From Isoetes taiwanensis (lineage: Eukaryota; Streptophyta; Lycopodiopsida; Isoetales; Isoetaceae), in contig JAJEKV010000113.1 of NCBI GenBank assembly GCA_021234155.1, positions 250,001-314,000 on the forward strand: a stretch of DNA of 64,000 nt. Direction: 5' to 3'. Both the position numbers and the translations under genes were made by a program. The notes beneath the pieces were generated by a model. The model saw only the letters and a program-made list of their open reading frames with translations, was not told the origin of the DNA and searched no databases. The stretch's first letter is position 1, and every line of letters begins with the position of its first letter. Shown piece by piece: positions 24,640 to 34,994 of this stretch.

Positions 24640-25290
24640 TATTTGAGTCGTTTTTTCGAGAAAAGAAAATATGCTATGCGGGAGCTTTGAAGCAATGCTT
24701 GGTTGAAGGGTATGACTTCATTCACATAGGGAGTGGAACATCGGTCGAAATTAGAAAGATGCTGGGCGATTCGTGCATTGGGTAGCTTGGACCATGGCTA
24801 ATGTAATCGACCGAGGCGTAAGGATAGACTTCGAGTGTGTGTTGCAAGCGGAGACAGAAGTCCCAGGCTCAATGGTACATTCTCAACTTCTTGCATTTCA
24901 ACATTTATAATCGATAATAATCTTGATCTCATTTTGCCTATTTGTGTTAGCCCATAATATTTAGAAGTGAAGTCTAAATACCGATGCGGGATAAAGATTG
25001 TAAACCTTTGGGATGGTCAGATAGACAAATTGATCGGCGGAGGTTGTTTACCTTTTGCGCCTTTAGCGTACCTTGATGATTACATAGGGTACACGATCCC
25101 CGATTTGTTGGGGTCGATCTCTCTCGAGACAATGAAACCCTAAGTCATAAGAGGTTCAACGGTGTGAAAAAGGTACCCTTTGTTCAATCGCCACATGTTC
25201 CGCATTCTTTACGCAGAGTTCCACATGAGCGGCTTTCACGGCATAGTCATCCCCGCCTTTGTCAAGCCCCTCACACAATAGTTTTGAAGC
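24640..25290 (+). pseudogene. Decayed gene-like fragment inside the Helitron, not recognised
   Basis: The + strand shows protein-like stretches in shifting frames. VLQAETEVPGSM near 24840-24873 ends at a GT. After an AT-rich gap closed by TTTGTGTTAG come KSKYRCGIKIVNLWDGQIDK (about 24970-25030), PLAYLDDYIGYTIPDLLG (about 25060-25120) and HMFRILYAEFHMSGFHGIVI (about 25192-25251). The gap looks like an intron, which suggests a captured host gene piece. Stops and frameshifts interrupt it. I do not recognise the family. Confidence 0.4.
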
Positions 25291-26158
25291 CCTGCAATAG
25301 TTTTGTCCATACCTTTGTAATAACAAGGAGCGACAAATCTAGCCTATTCATTAGCGGTCGAGAAATTGTATTTTTACATATTGGATTTTAGCAAGAATGT
25401 CACGGTCCAATCGGTATTTTGTATAGGCATTCAAGATATGCTCTAAAAAGAGACAACGCTCATTTATGAAGGCCACACTTTTTGAAGCGTAATTGTTCAT
25501 GTATGTTTCATGCATATATAGTTCATATCATGATCCGGCTGTATATTTTTTGAAGATCTTGGTCCCTTGTATATGTTGGCGATCATGCCTTATCTTCAAT
25601 TGAATTTTTCTTTCCTTGTTTCTAGGGTTGTGATGCTTCCATATTGCTTTCTTCTCGCCAAATAATATCTTTGCGGAAAAGAGATGCCCCAATAAATAAC
25701 CTTCCCGAACCGCCTTTGATGCCATACAAGAAGCTAAAAGGTCAGTCGAGCTCAATGCCCTGGGTTGTATCATGTCGCGAACATTTTGGCTATGGCGACG
25801 AGAGATCTTTGTTGTTCTTGTAAGCCATAACTTCTTGCAACCTGCTTCTTTCTATCCTTGTTTATGTTTATCTCTATTCTTTACAGATAGGGGTTCCTTT
25901 GTTGGGATGTGCCAACAGAAGAAGAGATGGATTGGTTTCAAAAGCTTCCCTTGTAGCGGAAGACTACCGGGTTGACTATTTCCATCGCTTGTCGTCGTGA
26001 TCTTGTCCGGTAAATGCGCCAAACACAAACTATGTCCTTAGTTAGGTCATAAATTGCATAGATATTTTGCATTTTTTTTTGATCTAAAGGCCCGTCGTTG
26101 CCTTTACATTTTGGTCCACGAATGTAGGGCGGAAAAATGGTATTCTATGATCCTTTAC

Positions 26159-26664
26159 TCAAAATGTCTTTCCTAGATTAGCTTTTTGAGAAACGCCACC
26201 CAAAGCGAATGTAGAACAACAATCTTGAAAAATAGTATGTCTTCTCCGAAAATAGTGTCTTTTCCTTTTGACAAATGCCATGCCGCGATAGGTTATCACG
26301 ATTATCGGCCATTTTACTTCTCCATCTGCTTCTAATGGTGTCTTTGTATTTTCATTTACTCGCCAAGTTGTTAACAGACCCTTTGTTCCTTTTGTCAAAA
26401 GAATTTTTGTACTAATGCTTTGTTCTACTGTAGCTCTTTTTGCTGCCTCCACTTGTGGCATCAATTGTGATTAAAAACCATATTTGTCGATAGACTCTTG
26501 AAAACCATATTGTAGATAGGCTCAAGCTCTAAGTGTTGCATTTTTTGCATTATTTCTAACACATGAGCATGAGACAACAGCTTGCCATCTGCAATATTTT
26601 GCACAGTCCCGAGCTTGATCCATTTCCATTTCAGCAAGGCTCTCATACATCGTTGCCAAAGCAC
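26159..26664 (-). other. Two abutting minus-strand open frames, not recognised
   Basis: Frames of 67 codons (26461-26664) and 101 codons (26159-26464) overlap by a few bases on the minus strand, inside the candidate Helitron. The second contains DGEVKWPIIVITYRGMAF and a basic VKRKRHYFRRRH segment. An acceptor-like CTTACAG precedes the first near 26687. They could be a captured exon pair or chance frames. No family is recognised. Confidence 0.25.
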
Positions 26665-28749
26665 AAATACTTTGGATCCAAAACTCTGTAAGTATAATAT
26701 TTATTGGCATGTCTTTATGATCGTGATATTTCTATAATTTATCCAAATCCCCCCCTAAGGGATATGCTCTGCAGTAATGCCAATGATGCTGGCCTTTGTC
26801 TCTGCGTTGCCTATTCGGGCATAAACATGTCTGATATTGAACAGTATCCCCAGTTTGTATATATTTGTATTCCCAATGTTTCCATTATTTTGTCAGGGCT
26901 TTTATGATTATGATATAGGATTGACATACTTGCTATATATCCCTGTTGTGTATCCTCTAATATGAATCCCTGAATCAATTACAAAAAACCATTACCATCA
27001 CGTTCTTGTCGAGAGTGCCTGCAAATTGTGGGACAACTGCAATGAAATCAAGACAAACTGGAGAGAACAATCATAATGCGTTTAACATGTAACTTATACA
27101 TATAAGAGTTTTAAACCATATTTTCATCGCAGAGGCTTCACAAGATACCGATTTCCTAGATAAATGATTGGATAAAGTGACACAAAAGCTTATACAGTTG
27201 GTTGCTCCTTTGATATTTTAACTTAACAGCTCTTAAATCATGTTACATGCCAAACCTGAGACATGTAAGGAGTTTATCTTCCCTTTTGTTTGTTAAGCTA
27301 TTATAATAGGTCTCAAACCCAACAAATAATAACTTATATAACTTTGTGATGTTTAAAAAGGGCAGTTTTTCCATGATGTATGGGAGTCTATGTAGAAGAT
27401 GCAGAAGATAAGATGAAACAAGGATTTTCTGTTTGTACAGAGTATCAGGTTGATATTTAAACTGCTTGATTCGCACAGTTCAGGAAGGATTTACATGCAG
27501 TACATGGAGCCTTTTATGTTCTTCAAGAATTCAGACATCTTTCTCGATCCCCAAAGACCAAATGAACGACCTTTCTCCCTATATATTGCATGCAAGGTAT
27601 GATTATTGTAAGCATTAGATACAACAAATATATGTATTTACTTTTAGTAGGGCATACACCTTTGTAGGACTTTTAGTATCCAGCTCTTTGATAATTAAAA
27701 CAGAGATTGCAAGCAAGAGTTGTTCAAAGACCACATGATAGGTAGTTCTTTGTACAAGGTCTATCTCGTGATCTAGGATCAGATCAAAGATCTAATTTTG
27801 CAGCAGGGGAGCATTCTTGAATTAGGGACCATATGCAGATCATATATTTTATGGATTGAATTCCTCCATAGCATCCAAAGTGCTTGCAGTTAAGATCATT
27901 TGAGGTGTGGTTGACGGTGCATAATAGTACTTGAATGCCATAGATTTTTGGTAGTAATTATTGTATTTGTATTGATCCACTCATAGCATGGAGTGCACTT
28001 GACTTTCTTCGTTTGTTCATGACTCTGACTAAATAGAGCTTGTGGTGACTACATAACATTCTAACACGTGGGTTTTTGTACATTCATATCTTTCTCTCAA
28101 TCACCTGTGTTTGGGATTTTTAATATAAGATGGGAACTTATAAGATGAGTAAACATTATAGCGACTTAAAGTCCAGTCACGTTGAAATATCCTGCATGAG
28201 ATGTCCATTCATGCAAGAAGTTTTCTGGAAATTGTGCATGTGATTCAAATGCGATTGATTTATATGTCTTGTATTCTCCATATATTCATATATTGCTACG
28301 ATATGTTATGGCAGTAGATGTAATAATAACCTGTGAATGTAGATGTAATAATAACTTGTGACTACATTCTTCATGTGCTACATGCATGGAAATAGGGTAT
28401 GGTTTTCTGCTTGTTAATAGTTCAACCACATTACCGATCTAATTTTGCATGCTAATTTTCTTAATATATTGCATAAAAAATAAATGGGCTCTTCTAAATA
28501 CTTTCTAGGGTTTGTGGGAAATAGGTTTACTCGTAATTCACATTCTATATGTAACATAACTTTATTTCCATGCGAATAACAAAGCCAAAGTCCACAATTT
28601 CAAGGCCAAATAATGAAAACAACAATCAAGATGTAATGCGGCTCTCGCCATGTTCCACACAAGTACCATGATTGTATCTTTCCATTAAATTGAGATTAAA
28701 TAAAAAAACATGCAAATATACCCACAACACTCTAGATGCCCAATGAAAA

Positions 28750-28778
28750 GCCCAGCAACGCTGGGCACTTTTTCTAGT
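28750..28778 (+). repeat. Helitron 3' hairpin and CTAGT end
   Basis: A 7 bp stem with a 3 nt loop, a T-rich spacer, then CTAGT with T following. This end signature is the main support for the Helitron call. Confidence 0.65.
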
Positions 28779-28866
28779 TACAACATATTACTGCATTACA
28801 TTTACTGAGTTTAAAAAAAAAGTTTTTACTGAATCACATTACAGAGTTTAAAAAGAAGCTTCTCAT

Positions 28867-29530
28867 TCAAGAGTTCTTTCTATTCCTCATCATTCTAACC
28901 ATTATCTCATTCAACTGCTCCTGAGAAATACATGGCATCAGAATGTATACTCCAAATGAACCAAGAACAACCTGCAATGCAAAAATGGACGAGATTAAAA
29001 ACTTAGTAAGCAGCAGAGCAACATGCAAACAACAAAATTAACATAACTTGAAAGAAACGATAGAATCCAGAATTGTAAGCGCCTGGACACAAGAAAATGC
29101 TTTTCCACGAAAGAAAGTAACTAAAACTTGCAGATGATGAAGACTTAGCAATAATGAAGTAAATTGCACTAACAGAAGTTCACAAGTTGCCATATCCAAC
29201 CTCCAGACACGATTTTTTTTTTTTTTTTTTTTTTTTGAAGAAACGGAGGTACCACTTTTTTTATTTTCTGAAATAAGAGTACATGCAACAGCACAGGAGG
29301 AGATTACTATAGGAGCTCACACCTCAACTTCTTCATCTCCCCCAGGCATGCTTATTTAAACTCCTAATGAGTCAGATAGGAAATACATACACCAAAATAC
29401 TCCTGAACAGCCCTTGATGAAGTAGGAAAAGTAAACAAGAACACGAATCCTGTTTTGAAGTTGCTCCCGAAGTAAGCTGCAGCGCAGTCCTTAATGACAT
29501 CAGAAGGCATGTTGTCTGATACAGCAGCCA
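28867..29530 (-). CDS. Small multi-exon gene of unknown function (last two exons)
   Basis: The last exon (28971 to 28867) reads VVLGSFGVYILMPCISQEQL, ends ...RMMRNRKNS and stops. It follows a clean acceptor (ATTGCAG). The exon before it spans about 29530 or 29515 to 29391. It reads MPSDVIKDCAAAYFG, then TGFVFLFTFPTSSRAVQEYF, and ends GGT before a donor GTATGT. Phases agree at this junction (phase 0). The hydrophobic VFLFTF and VVLGSFGVYILM stretches could be short membrane or core segments. The first exon is uncertain; a small candidate GGPNVMHQ lies near 30155-30178 between a TTTCTTCAG acceptor and a GTATTA donor, but its phase does not fit simply. I do not recognise the family. A poly(A) retroposon sits in the intron. 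Confidence 0.55.
29214..29340 (-). mobile_element. Short retroposon with poly(A) tail
   Basis: A run of about 22 T at 29214-29235 is the poly(A) tail of something inserted in minus orientation. The adjoining sequence to about 29340 would be its body. It lies in the intron between the two recognised exons of the unknown gene. I cannot assign its 5' boundary or family. Confidence 0.45.
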
Positions 29531-30459
29531 CTCAAGCATATTAGTACTTGAGTTTTTACTTAAGCATCAGCACTTAAGTATTTAAAATGCTCAAGCTTAT
29601 CAGTACTTGAGCACCGATGGGCATATCAGTACCCTGGTAAAAATGTTCAAGTTAGAACATTAAAAAATCCCTAGCTGTGCATAATGTCACGTTGTGGTAT
29701 GTAGACCAATCAGCCCCACTGAATTCGCTGCCCCTCCTGCAGAAAAGATAAGCCAGCCTCCTCTTGGAATATCAGACCCAAGTAACTAGAATGCTGCATT
29801 GTGGGGATTATGTACTCATCATTCTGGTGCACTACGAGAATCCCAAGAACTCCTTCAACACAAAACTTCTATGCCTTGTCTCTTAATCTACTTTACCAAT
29901 GAACTAATTCTTCCCGCTAGCAAGGAAAAGGGAGCAAAATAGACACGAAGGGTTTACTTTTCTATTTACAGCTTATGGTATTCCCTGCCTCAAGTTACCA
30001 GTCTACAGAACTTCACAAATTTGATACATCCTCTTTCTTTGCCCTGATGTATGCATCTATAGAAAGGAGCCACATTAGTGGCTCTTCTACACCTTATAGG
30101 CCAGCATCCCAATTGGGCCATACCTTTTCAGTGTGTGAATAAGACATAGAGCATACTGCCAGAGAAATAATACCTGGTGCATCACATTAGGGCCGCCTGA
30201 AGAAAAATAGACCGGCACCATAGACAGATATGAAATGCTGCTGATAGAAGAAAAAAACCTCTTCGGCCCTGCTAGCATCCAACGTTGGAAAGAGGAGCAT
30301 GGATCCGCTGTACTGGGGCGACCTAAAGCACAGGCGGCCGCCTGCCCTAGCCGCTCTGTAGCAGCGCCTTCGCGTGGCCGCCCATAGCAGTCAATCGACT
30401 TTTATTTTTGTATCCAGACACGAAATTTACTCACTGCTTCACAATATTCCATAAATCTT

Positions 30460-30530
30460 GCAGAAATGAGCCGACCTTGCACCAAACTTCGAAGAAAAAT
30501 GAGTCGACCTTGCACCAAACTTCGAAAATT
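30460..30530 (+). repeat. Tandem duplication, two copies of ~34 bp
   Basis: ATGAGCCGACCTTGCACCAA...CTTCGAAGAAAA is followed directly by ATGAGTCGACCTTGCACCAA...CTTCGAA. It lies within a 91-codon + frame (30408-30683) that is probably not a gene. Confidence 0.85.
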
Positions 30531-30925
30531 CACTTCACAACGATCTCTGAAACTCCGATATTGTCAAATCTGACTTCAAAACATTCAGCGCCATCATCCC
30601 GGGAAGTAATCATAAAAACCTTAGCTGATCGTAGAAAAAACAGTGCAGAAACATCCCAAAAACAGATACAAAACCGAATCTGACCTCAAACTAGCCTAAT
30701 CTGCCATAGCGCCATCATTCTGACTAGGCATCATCGGAATGCCATAACAGAGCTCACGCTACACAGAGAAAGAAAAAGAAAGAATAATGGCCGAAAAATT
30801 CTTTTATTTTGCCACGTCAGAATCGAAAGTACCTCGAACTTCACGTAACAATAGTTGCTGTTTACTTGCCACGTAACAATGTAACAATAGTTACTGCTTA
30901 CTTGCAATTCTGTTGCGTCAGACGA

Positions 30926-31006
30926 GAAACGAGATTATTCCAGCACCCTAAAATCGAAACAACTTTTTTGAATTTCGATTTTAGGGTGCTGGAATAATGT
31001 CGTTTC
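30926..31006. repeat. Long, nearly perfect 34 bp hairpin
   Basis: The arm 30926-30959 (containing CCAGCACCCTAAAATCGAAA) is the reverse complement of 30973-31006 (TTTCGATTTTAGGGTGCTGG...) with one mismatch. The loop is 13 nt. The foldback is the size of a small-RNA precursor. It stands about 260 bp beyond the 3' end of SAUR 1. It could be a short foldback transposon relic or an expressed hairpin; the sequence cannot decide. Confidence 0.9.
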
Positions 31007-31266
31007 TTTTCATTAATGAGGGCTGCATCTTCATCTGACGATGTCTGATTTCAATTTTGTTTAAGGCAGCCTCTGCTCAAAGGCAGATTTTTAAGTTGCT
31101 TGGGTTGGGAAATTATTTTTAACGATGTCAAAAAGCAAGCAAGAGTTCTGCAATAAATATTGATTTGGTACATTGATTTGTTATGTACATCCATATCGAC
31201 CCAGCAAAATAAGTAGGATTAGAATAGCACAATCTGAAAGACCCGGCAACCAATCTGAAACCGGCC

Positions 31267-31626
31267 CTAATATAGCATTTCTAATTTCGCAGCTTCTGCA
31301 TCCTGATGGCTTCGAATAAGCCTCAAAAAATGTTGGAATTGGAAAGGATCACAGGGCAAGATAAGACCGCCAACATACTCAAATCCAAATTCCTCGGCAG
31401 ATTTTCGGAGGAGTATTCTGAACAGAGGATGAGACAAAAGCCTGGTTTCAATGATAAATCTACGGCGCCGCGGTCCGACATAAACAACAAGGCAACCTCT
31501 TGGAACAGACACAGAATTATCATCTTCTTCATCACTAGAAAACCCACCAGAGTTAAGCCTGAACAAAGGGGTTCTATCGGAACCCGTGAACAACCTCCTC
31601 AACAAGCCTACCATTTTTTGCACCAT
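31267..31626 (-). CDS. SAUR family auxin-responsive protein (SAUR 1)
   Basis: An intronless 119-residue product of typical SAUR length. The N-terminus is basic, an acidic serine patch (SSDEEDD, residues 30-36) follows, and the SAUR domain runs about 41-105. It has VPRGCLVVYVG (41-51), RRFIIETRLLSHPLF and LLRKSAEEFGFEYVGG (72-87), ending with PCDPFQFQHFLRLI. In known plants SAURs relieve PP2C.D phosphatase inhibition of plasma-membrane H+-ATPases and promote cell expansion. The frame has no break, so it looks functional. M1 is chosen, but M5 (31614) is also plausible because a TATA-like box is only about 26 bases upstream of M1. It points away from SAUR 2, 6 kb away. Confidence 0.93.
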   Translation of the reverse strand: MVQKMVGLLRRLFTGSDRTPLFRLNSGGFSSDEEDDNSVSVPRGCLVVYVGPRRRRFIIETRLLSHPLFRILLRKSAEEFGFEYVGGLILPCDPFQFQHFLRLIRSHQDAEAAKLEMLY

Positions 31627-31651
31627 GTGGAATAATGTGTGTGTGACTTAC

Positions 31652-31660
31652 TATTTTATA
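31652..31660 (-). promoter_or_regulatory. TATA-like box of SAUR 1
   Basis: TATAAAATAG on the minus strand. The usual ~30 bp spacing would put the transcription start at about the first ATG, so either the leader is extremely short or translation starts at the second ATG (31614). Confidence 0.5.
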
Positions 31661-31694
31661 CGATGCTACAATACGGTGGTCAAAAAAGATTTAT

Positions 31695-31735
31695 TGTCGG
31701 ATCAAACTTTTGCAAATATTGAATGGTTTTGTCGG
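31695..31735 (+). promoter_or_regulatory. Pair of TGTCGG auxin response elements upstream of SAUR 1
   Basis: TGTCGG occurs at 31695-31700 and 31730-31735 as direct repeats with starts 35 bp apart, 70-110 bp upstream of the SAUR 1 start. TGTCGG is a high-affinity ARF-binding variant of the AuxRE. Position and family support a role, but binding is inferred. Confidence 0.5.
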
Positions 31736-31990
31736 ATGGACCCTTGCGAGCCCCCATTTTTTCTTAGCCTCCGATCCCCAGTATTATGGATAGTCCAAAT
31801 GTATCCCCATGTGGACCACAATATGGTCCATCTAGATGGACCCTTGCGAGCTCCAGAATATAGTCCATCTAGATGGACCCTTGCCAGCCCCCATTTTTTC
31901 TTAGCGTGTCGCCCAGTATCTTGGAACGTCCAAATATATTTCCATATATATAGATCACAACATGGTTCATCTAACTTGGGCCGCCAGCCG
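31735..31990 (+). repeat. Imperfect tandem duplication with 16 bp palindromes
   Basis: GATGGACCCTTGCGAGC...CCCCCATTTTTTCTTAGC recurs as GATGGACCCTTGCCAGCCCC...TTTTTTCTTAGC about 130 bp on. The palindrome GTCCATCTAGATGGAC occurs at 31826-31841 and 31863-31878. The block lies upstream of SAUR 1 and could affect its promoter. Confidence 0.75.
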
Positions 31991-33980
31991 CAACACAGCA
32001 TGTTGCACATCAATACTCACGTGATATGCTACGGAGGATTGCAAGCACCTAGCAGCATCAACTGAACTTGCTTCCTTATGGGCCCTGTATATGTGTATCT
32101 GTTTTGACAAATTTATATGTCTTAATGCGGTAAGTGCTAGCCGTCATTTGACATAATACAAAGTGGATAATGCAATTTGCAAAAAAAGTACAAGAAATTG
32201 GTATCCAATTGCTATCATCTACATTAATTCGTTTCAACTTTATTCACAATACGTATCATGTAAAATCCCACAAGGGCATCTTATAAAGCATAATATGGAG
32301 TTTGGTTGAAATCACGTGCATTCAATAGTAACTTCACAACGTGTGCAATTGCTAGTAATTTTAATAAAAGTCCTTTTATATATTATTAATAGAATACTTA
32401 TCTTGATATGATGGCTCGGACCGATGGCATTTACAATAGGTCAATGCTTAAAACATCTTTAACCTCCAAGTACAAGCACAAAAATGCAACCCCTGTGCAC
32501 TCAGATGGGTTATACACCAACCCATGGTGAAATCTTCAGAATTTTAATAACGCGGCAAACAATTATGATTTGTACTCTTGCTGTTAGGTTTTCTCAGAGG
32601 GTCATGGACCATTTTATTATGACCAATTACAATTATTTCCACAATCTTTCATCATGTCAGTTGATCAATAGAAAATTAGATTGTAAAATGGTCCACGACA
32701 GTGTTCACTCTAGGTATCCTTACGCTAGTTGTGTGCTTTGTGTAATATTTGCATGTGCACATTTGTGGTCACATGTAAAACATTATGTCTTACAAGTGTA
32801 TTCCCTCACAATGGTTAGCCACAAAACCACTGAAAGAATAGGAGCATTTTTTGGGACCAACTGATCTATGAGATGCGCGCAAACACACTAGGGTCATGCT
32901 TCTATTTACCTACTCAATGGACTTATCTAGATATTATCTATGTTGTAGATCATTGAAATTGATGATGTAATAGAGTATAGACATTAGTTTTGCAAGTGTG
33001 AGAATGTAGAGGTAAGATCATCAACATATGGGCATTGAGCTTGAAGCAATTAGCACAGACGAACTTTTGGTGATCAATGTTTTTTCATCCTTAGATTCAA
33101 TCTATTCTAAGACCATAGTGAACTCTTCTTTGAGCGTACTTAACTTGTTATCCTAGAATCAAATCCAGTCTCAACTTTCCCTTATGTTGTTTTTCTATGA
33201 TAAGAAGGTAACACTAATGAGAAATTAAAAGCCATGATCATGGAATCAGATGAACTATTCGATTTGCTTAGCAATATATTTGGTTTCAAAGGTACTGATT
33301 TAGCATCAAACATGAAGCCCTTAATTTGAGTACTTTAAAGTGTTTTCTAGGCACCTAAAGGATATAAAACCAGAACATTCCAACATACTATGGAGGAGAG
33401 GCTCCAACTAGGGATATAATGGAGTGGCTCCATCTGGTAAAAAGAGAGCCAGTCAACTTCTTTTGCCTTTAAAGGGAGCATCATGCGATGATTTAGAGTT
33501 GTGGTCCCATCTGGCATGCCAGCGGTTCTGTTGGTGAAATGGCATAACGAATCTCTTTGGAATGAAATGGATCACGGGTCCATAGATTGCTTTGTTAAGA
33601 TCCTCAAATCTTTTACTCGAATTGGCAATAATATAAGATCATAAACGTATCTTTTTGTGGCATTTAGTACGATTTAAAGTATCTTAATCCAATACTTGTA
33701 GCTTTCTAAACATATATAAAGCAGTTGGGTTTTTTGTTTGAACCTAATATTTTTTCGCCAAGAAAATCTATGAAGGAGACACGTGTAAAACTTCCTTAAA
33801 AAAATAACAAAAAAAACAAAAAAACAGAGAAACAGCGCAGCCATAATCATTGCAGCCATCTATCCGAAGATATACACAGGCCAAGATCTTGAAAATATAT
33901 GAGCTTCGTCGTCCAGATGCAAGAAAGCAATCCCCTGTTCTACTCTATTCTATTGCATTTGCCGGATCCTATAGGACTTT
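31990..33980. other. Unassigned AT-rich sequence
   Basis: No gene is supportable; the longest frame is a 126-codon + frame at 32484-32864 without recognisable features. Around 33380-33640 decayed protein-like text (NEMDHGSIDCFVKILKS) may be an old retroelement gag region. Confidence 0.35.
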
Positions 33981-33985
33981 GTGCA

Positions 33986-34257
33986 TATAAATAGGGTCTA
34001 CCAGTAGCAGACCCTTCCGGCAATGCATGCCCAGGTTTGGAGCCCTGGCTATGGGTTCCATCTCGTCTTTTCTGGCTTCTTCTTCCCTTCGGGGACTCGC
34101 CAAATAGGTGTGCCTTTCATAGGAAGCTATGGCGGAAGCGTCTTGCAAGAAAGGGTCGGATCTGTACTTTCTTGCTCAAACCTCGAGCTAAAAGCTTGCA
34201 AAAGGGAAAATTCTGGGACAATATTCTTGATCCTCCCAAGCAACATTCCGGCAATGG
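33986..34257 (+). other. Possible promoter and first exon of an unrecognised gene
   Basis: A good TATA box (TATAAATAG, 33986-33994) lies about 30 bp before a start-codon region (ATG at 34023 and 34027). The exon-like stretch ends CGGCAATG before GTATGC at about 34257. The frames compete: one starts MGSISSFLASSSLRGLAK, which looks like a transit peptide but meets a stop, and another ends KGKFWDNILDPPKQHSGNG. A frameshift would be needed to join them, so it may be a broken gene. No family is recognised. Confidence 0.3.
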
Positions 34258-34365
34258 TATGCCCTTTTTTGCCTTTTATCCTCTGTTATTTCTTCTTCTG
34301 TGTTTTGTTTGCACTAATTTGCTTTACATTTCTTGCCATTTTGTGTAGTGCAATCGCAAAGATAC

Positions 34366-34991
34366 ATTTCTTCCATTTTTGCCGCAATAGATACACAAGC
34401 AATGGAAAGCAGTTGAATCATCTATGCCTTCCAGCAAGCACTGTTACCCCAAAAGAAATGTTATAACAGTTGAAGCAAACGAACTATTAAAACGAGGCTA
34501 AAATCCCAAATTACCTTGGCAAGATGAATGGATAAATATCTGTCAAAATAGTTTACAGCTAATATGGCTGTCAAAGGGCTGAAGTTTCACACGCTGCAGA
34601 CCTGAAACAATAAAGATCGGACGAAATCAACTCTTTACCAAGAAGAGGACTACATTTCTTTTCCACTCTTGATACGAAATCATAGCAACACAAACCTTAA
34701 GCATCCATTGAATAGCATTAGATCTAGCTGCACAAATATCCTCTGATTGCAGAGCTGAAAAATATCCTGTTTCGGGCACAGCTCTTGCTCTCTCTCAAGC
34801 AAAGAAGCAAGAGTAGTATCATCGTGGATCGGAAACTCCAAGAACCCAAGAGAATAATGTCCTTCACTTTCAGCATTGGAGCAAGCAGCTTCATCTTTTA
34901 AATCACTCCAAGGGCTGCCGATGAGTTCTTCAGCGCATAACAGCTCCTCTATATGTTGAAAAAAGGAAAGAAATCGGAACAAATTGGGCAA
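34366..34991 (-). pseudogene. D-type cyclin pseudogene (N-terminal region and first part of the cyclin box)
   Basis: Exon 1 (34991-34696) encodes ELLCAEE, the LxCxE retinoblastoma-binding motif of D cyclins, then LASLLEREQELCP. After a one-base frame change come YFSALQSEDICAARSNAIQW and MLK at a GT donor. Exon 2 (34601-34515) reads VCSV, a TGA stop (34587-34589), then NFSPLTAILAVNYFDRYLS. Exon 3 (34440-34366) reads WKA, a TAG stop (34422-34424), then MIQLLSIACVSIAAKMEE. These match the start of the cyclin box in order with plausible splice sites. Cyclin D drives G1/S entry with CDKA. Here a frameshift, two nonsense codons and the absence of later exons make it a dead copy. The start codon is unclear: M at 34991, or a codon ATA just before EELLCAEE. 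Confidence 0.88.
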
Positions 34992-34994
34992 AAA

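Larger units (their letters stand above)
24032..28778 (+). mobile_element. Candidate non-autonomous Helitron
   Basis: The left end TCTATATATAGTAATAAAGG is preceded by A and matches the usual TC(T)-start of plant Helitrons. The right end has a hairpin GCCCAGC-AAC-GCTGGGC (28750-28766), followed after seven bases by CTAGT (28774-28778) and then a T. This fits the CTRRT terminus and insertion between A and T. Orientation and spacing agree over 4.75 kb. No rolling-circle Rep or helicase motif was recognised inside, so it would depend on an element elsewhere. Decayed coding-like pieces inside may be captured host gene fragments. An alternative start four bases upstream (24028, also TC after A) is possible. 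Confidence 0.6.
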
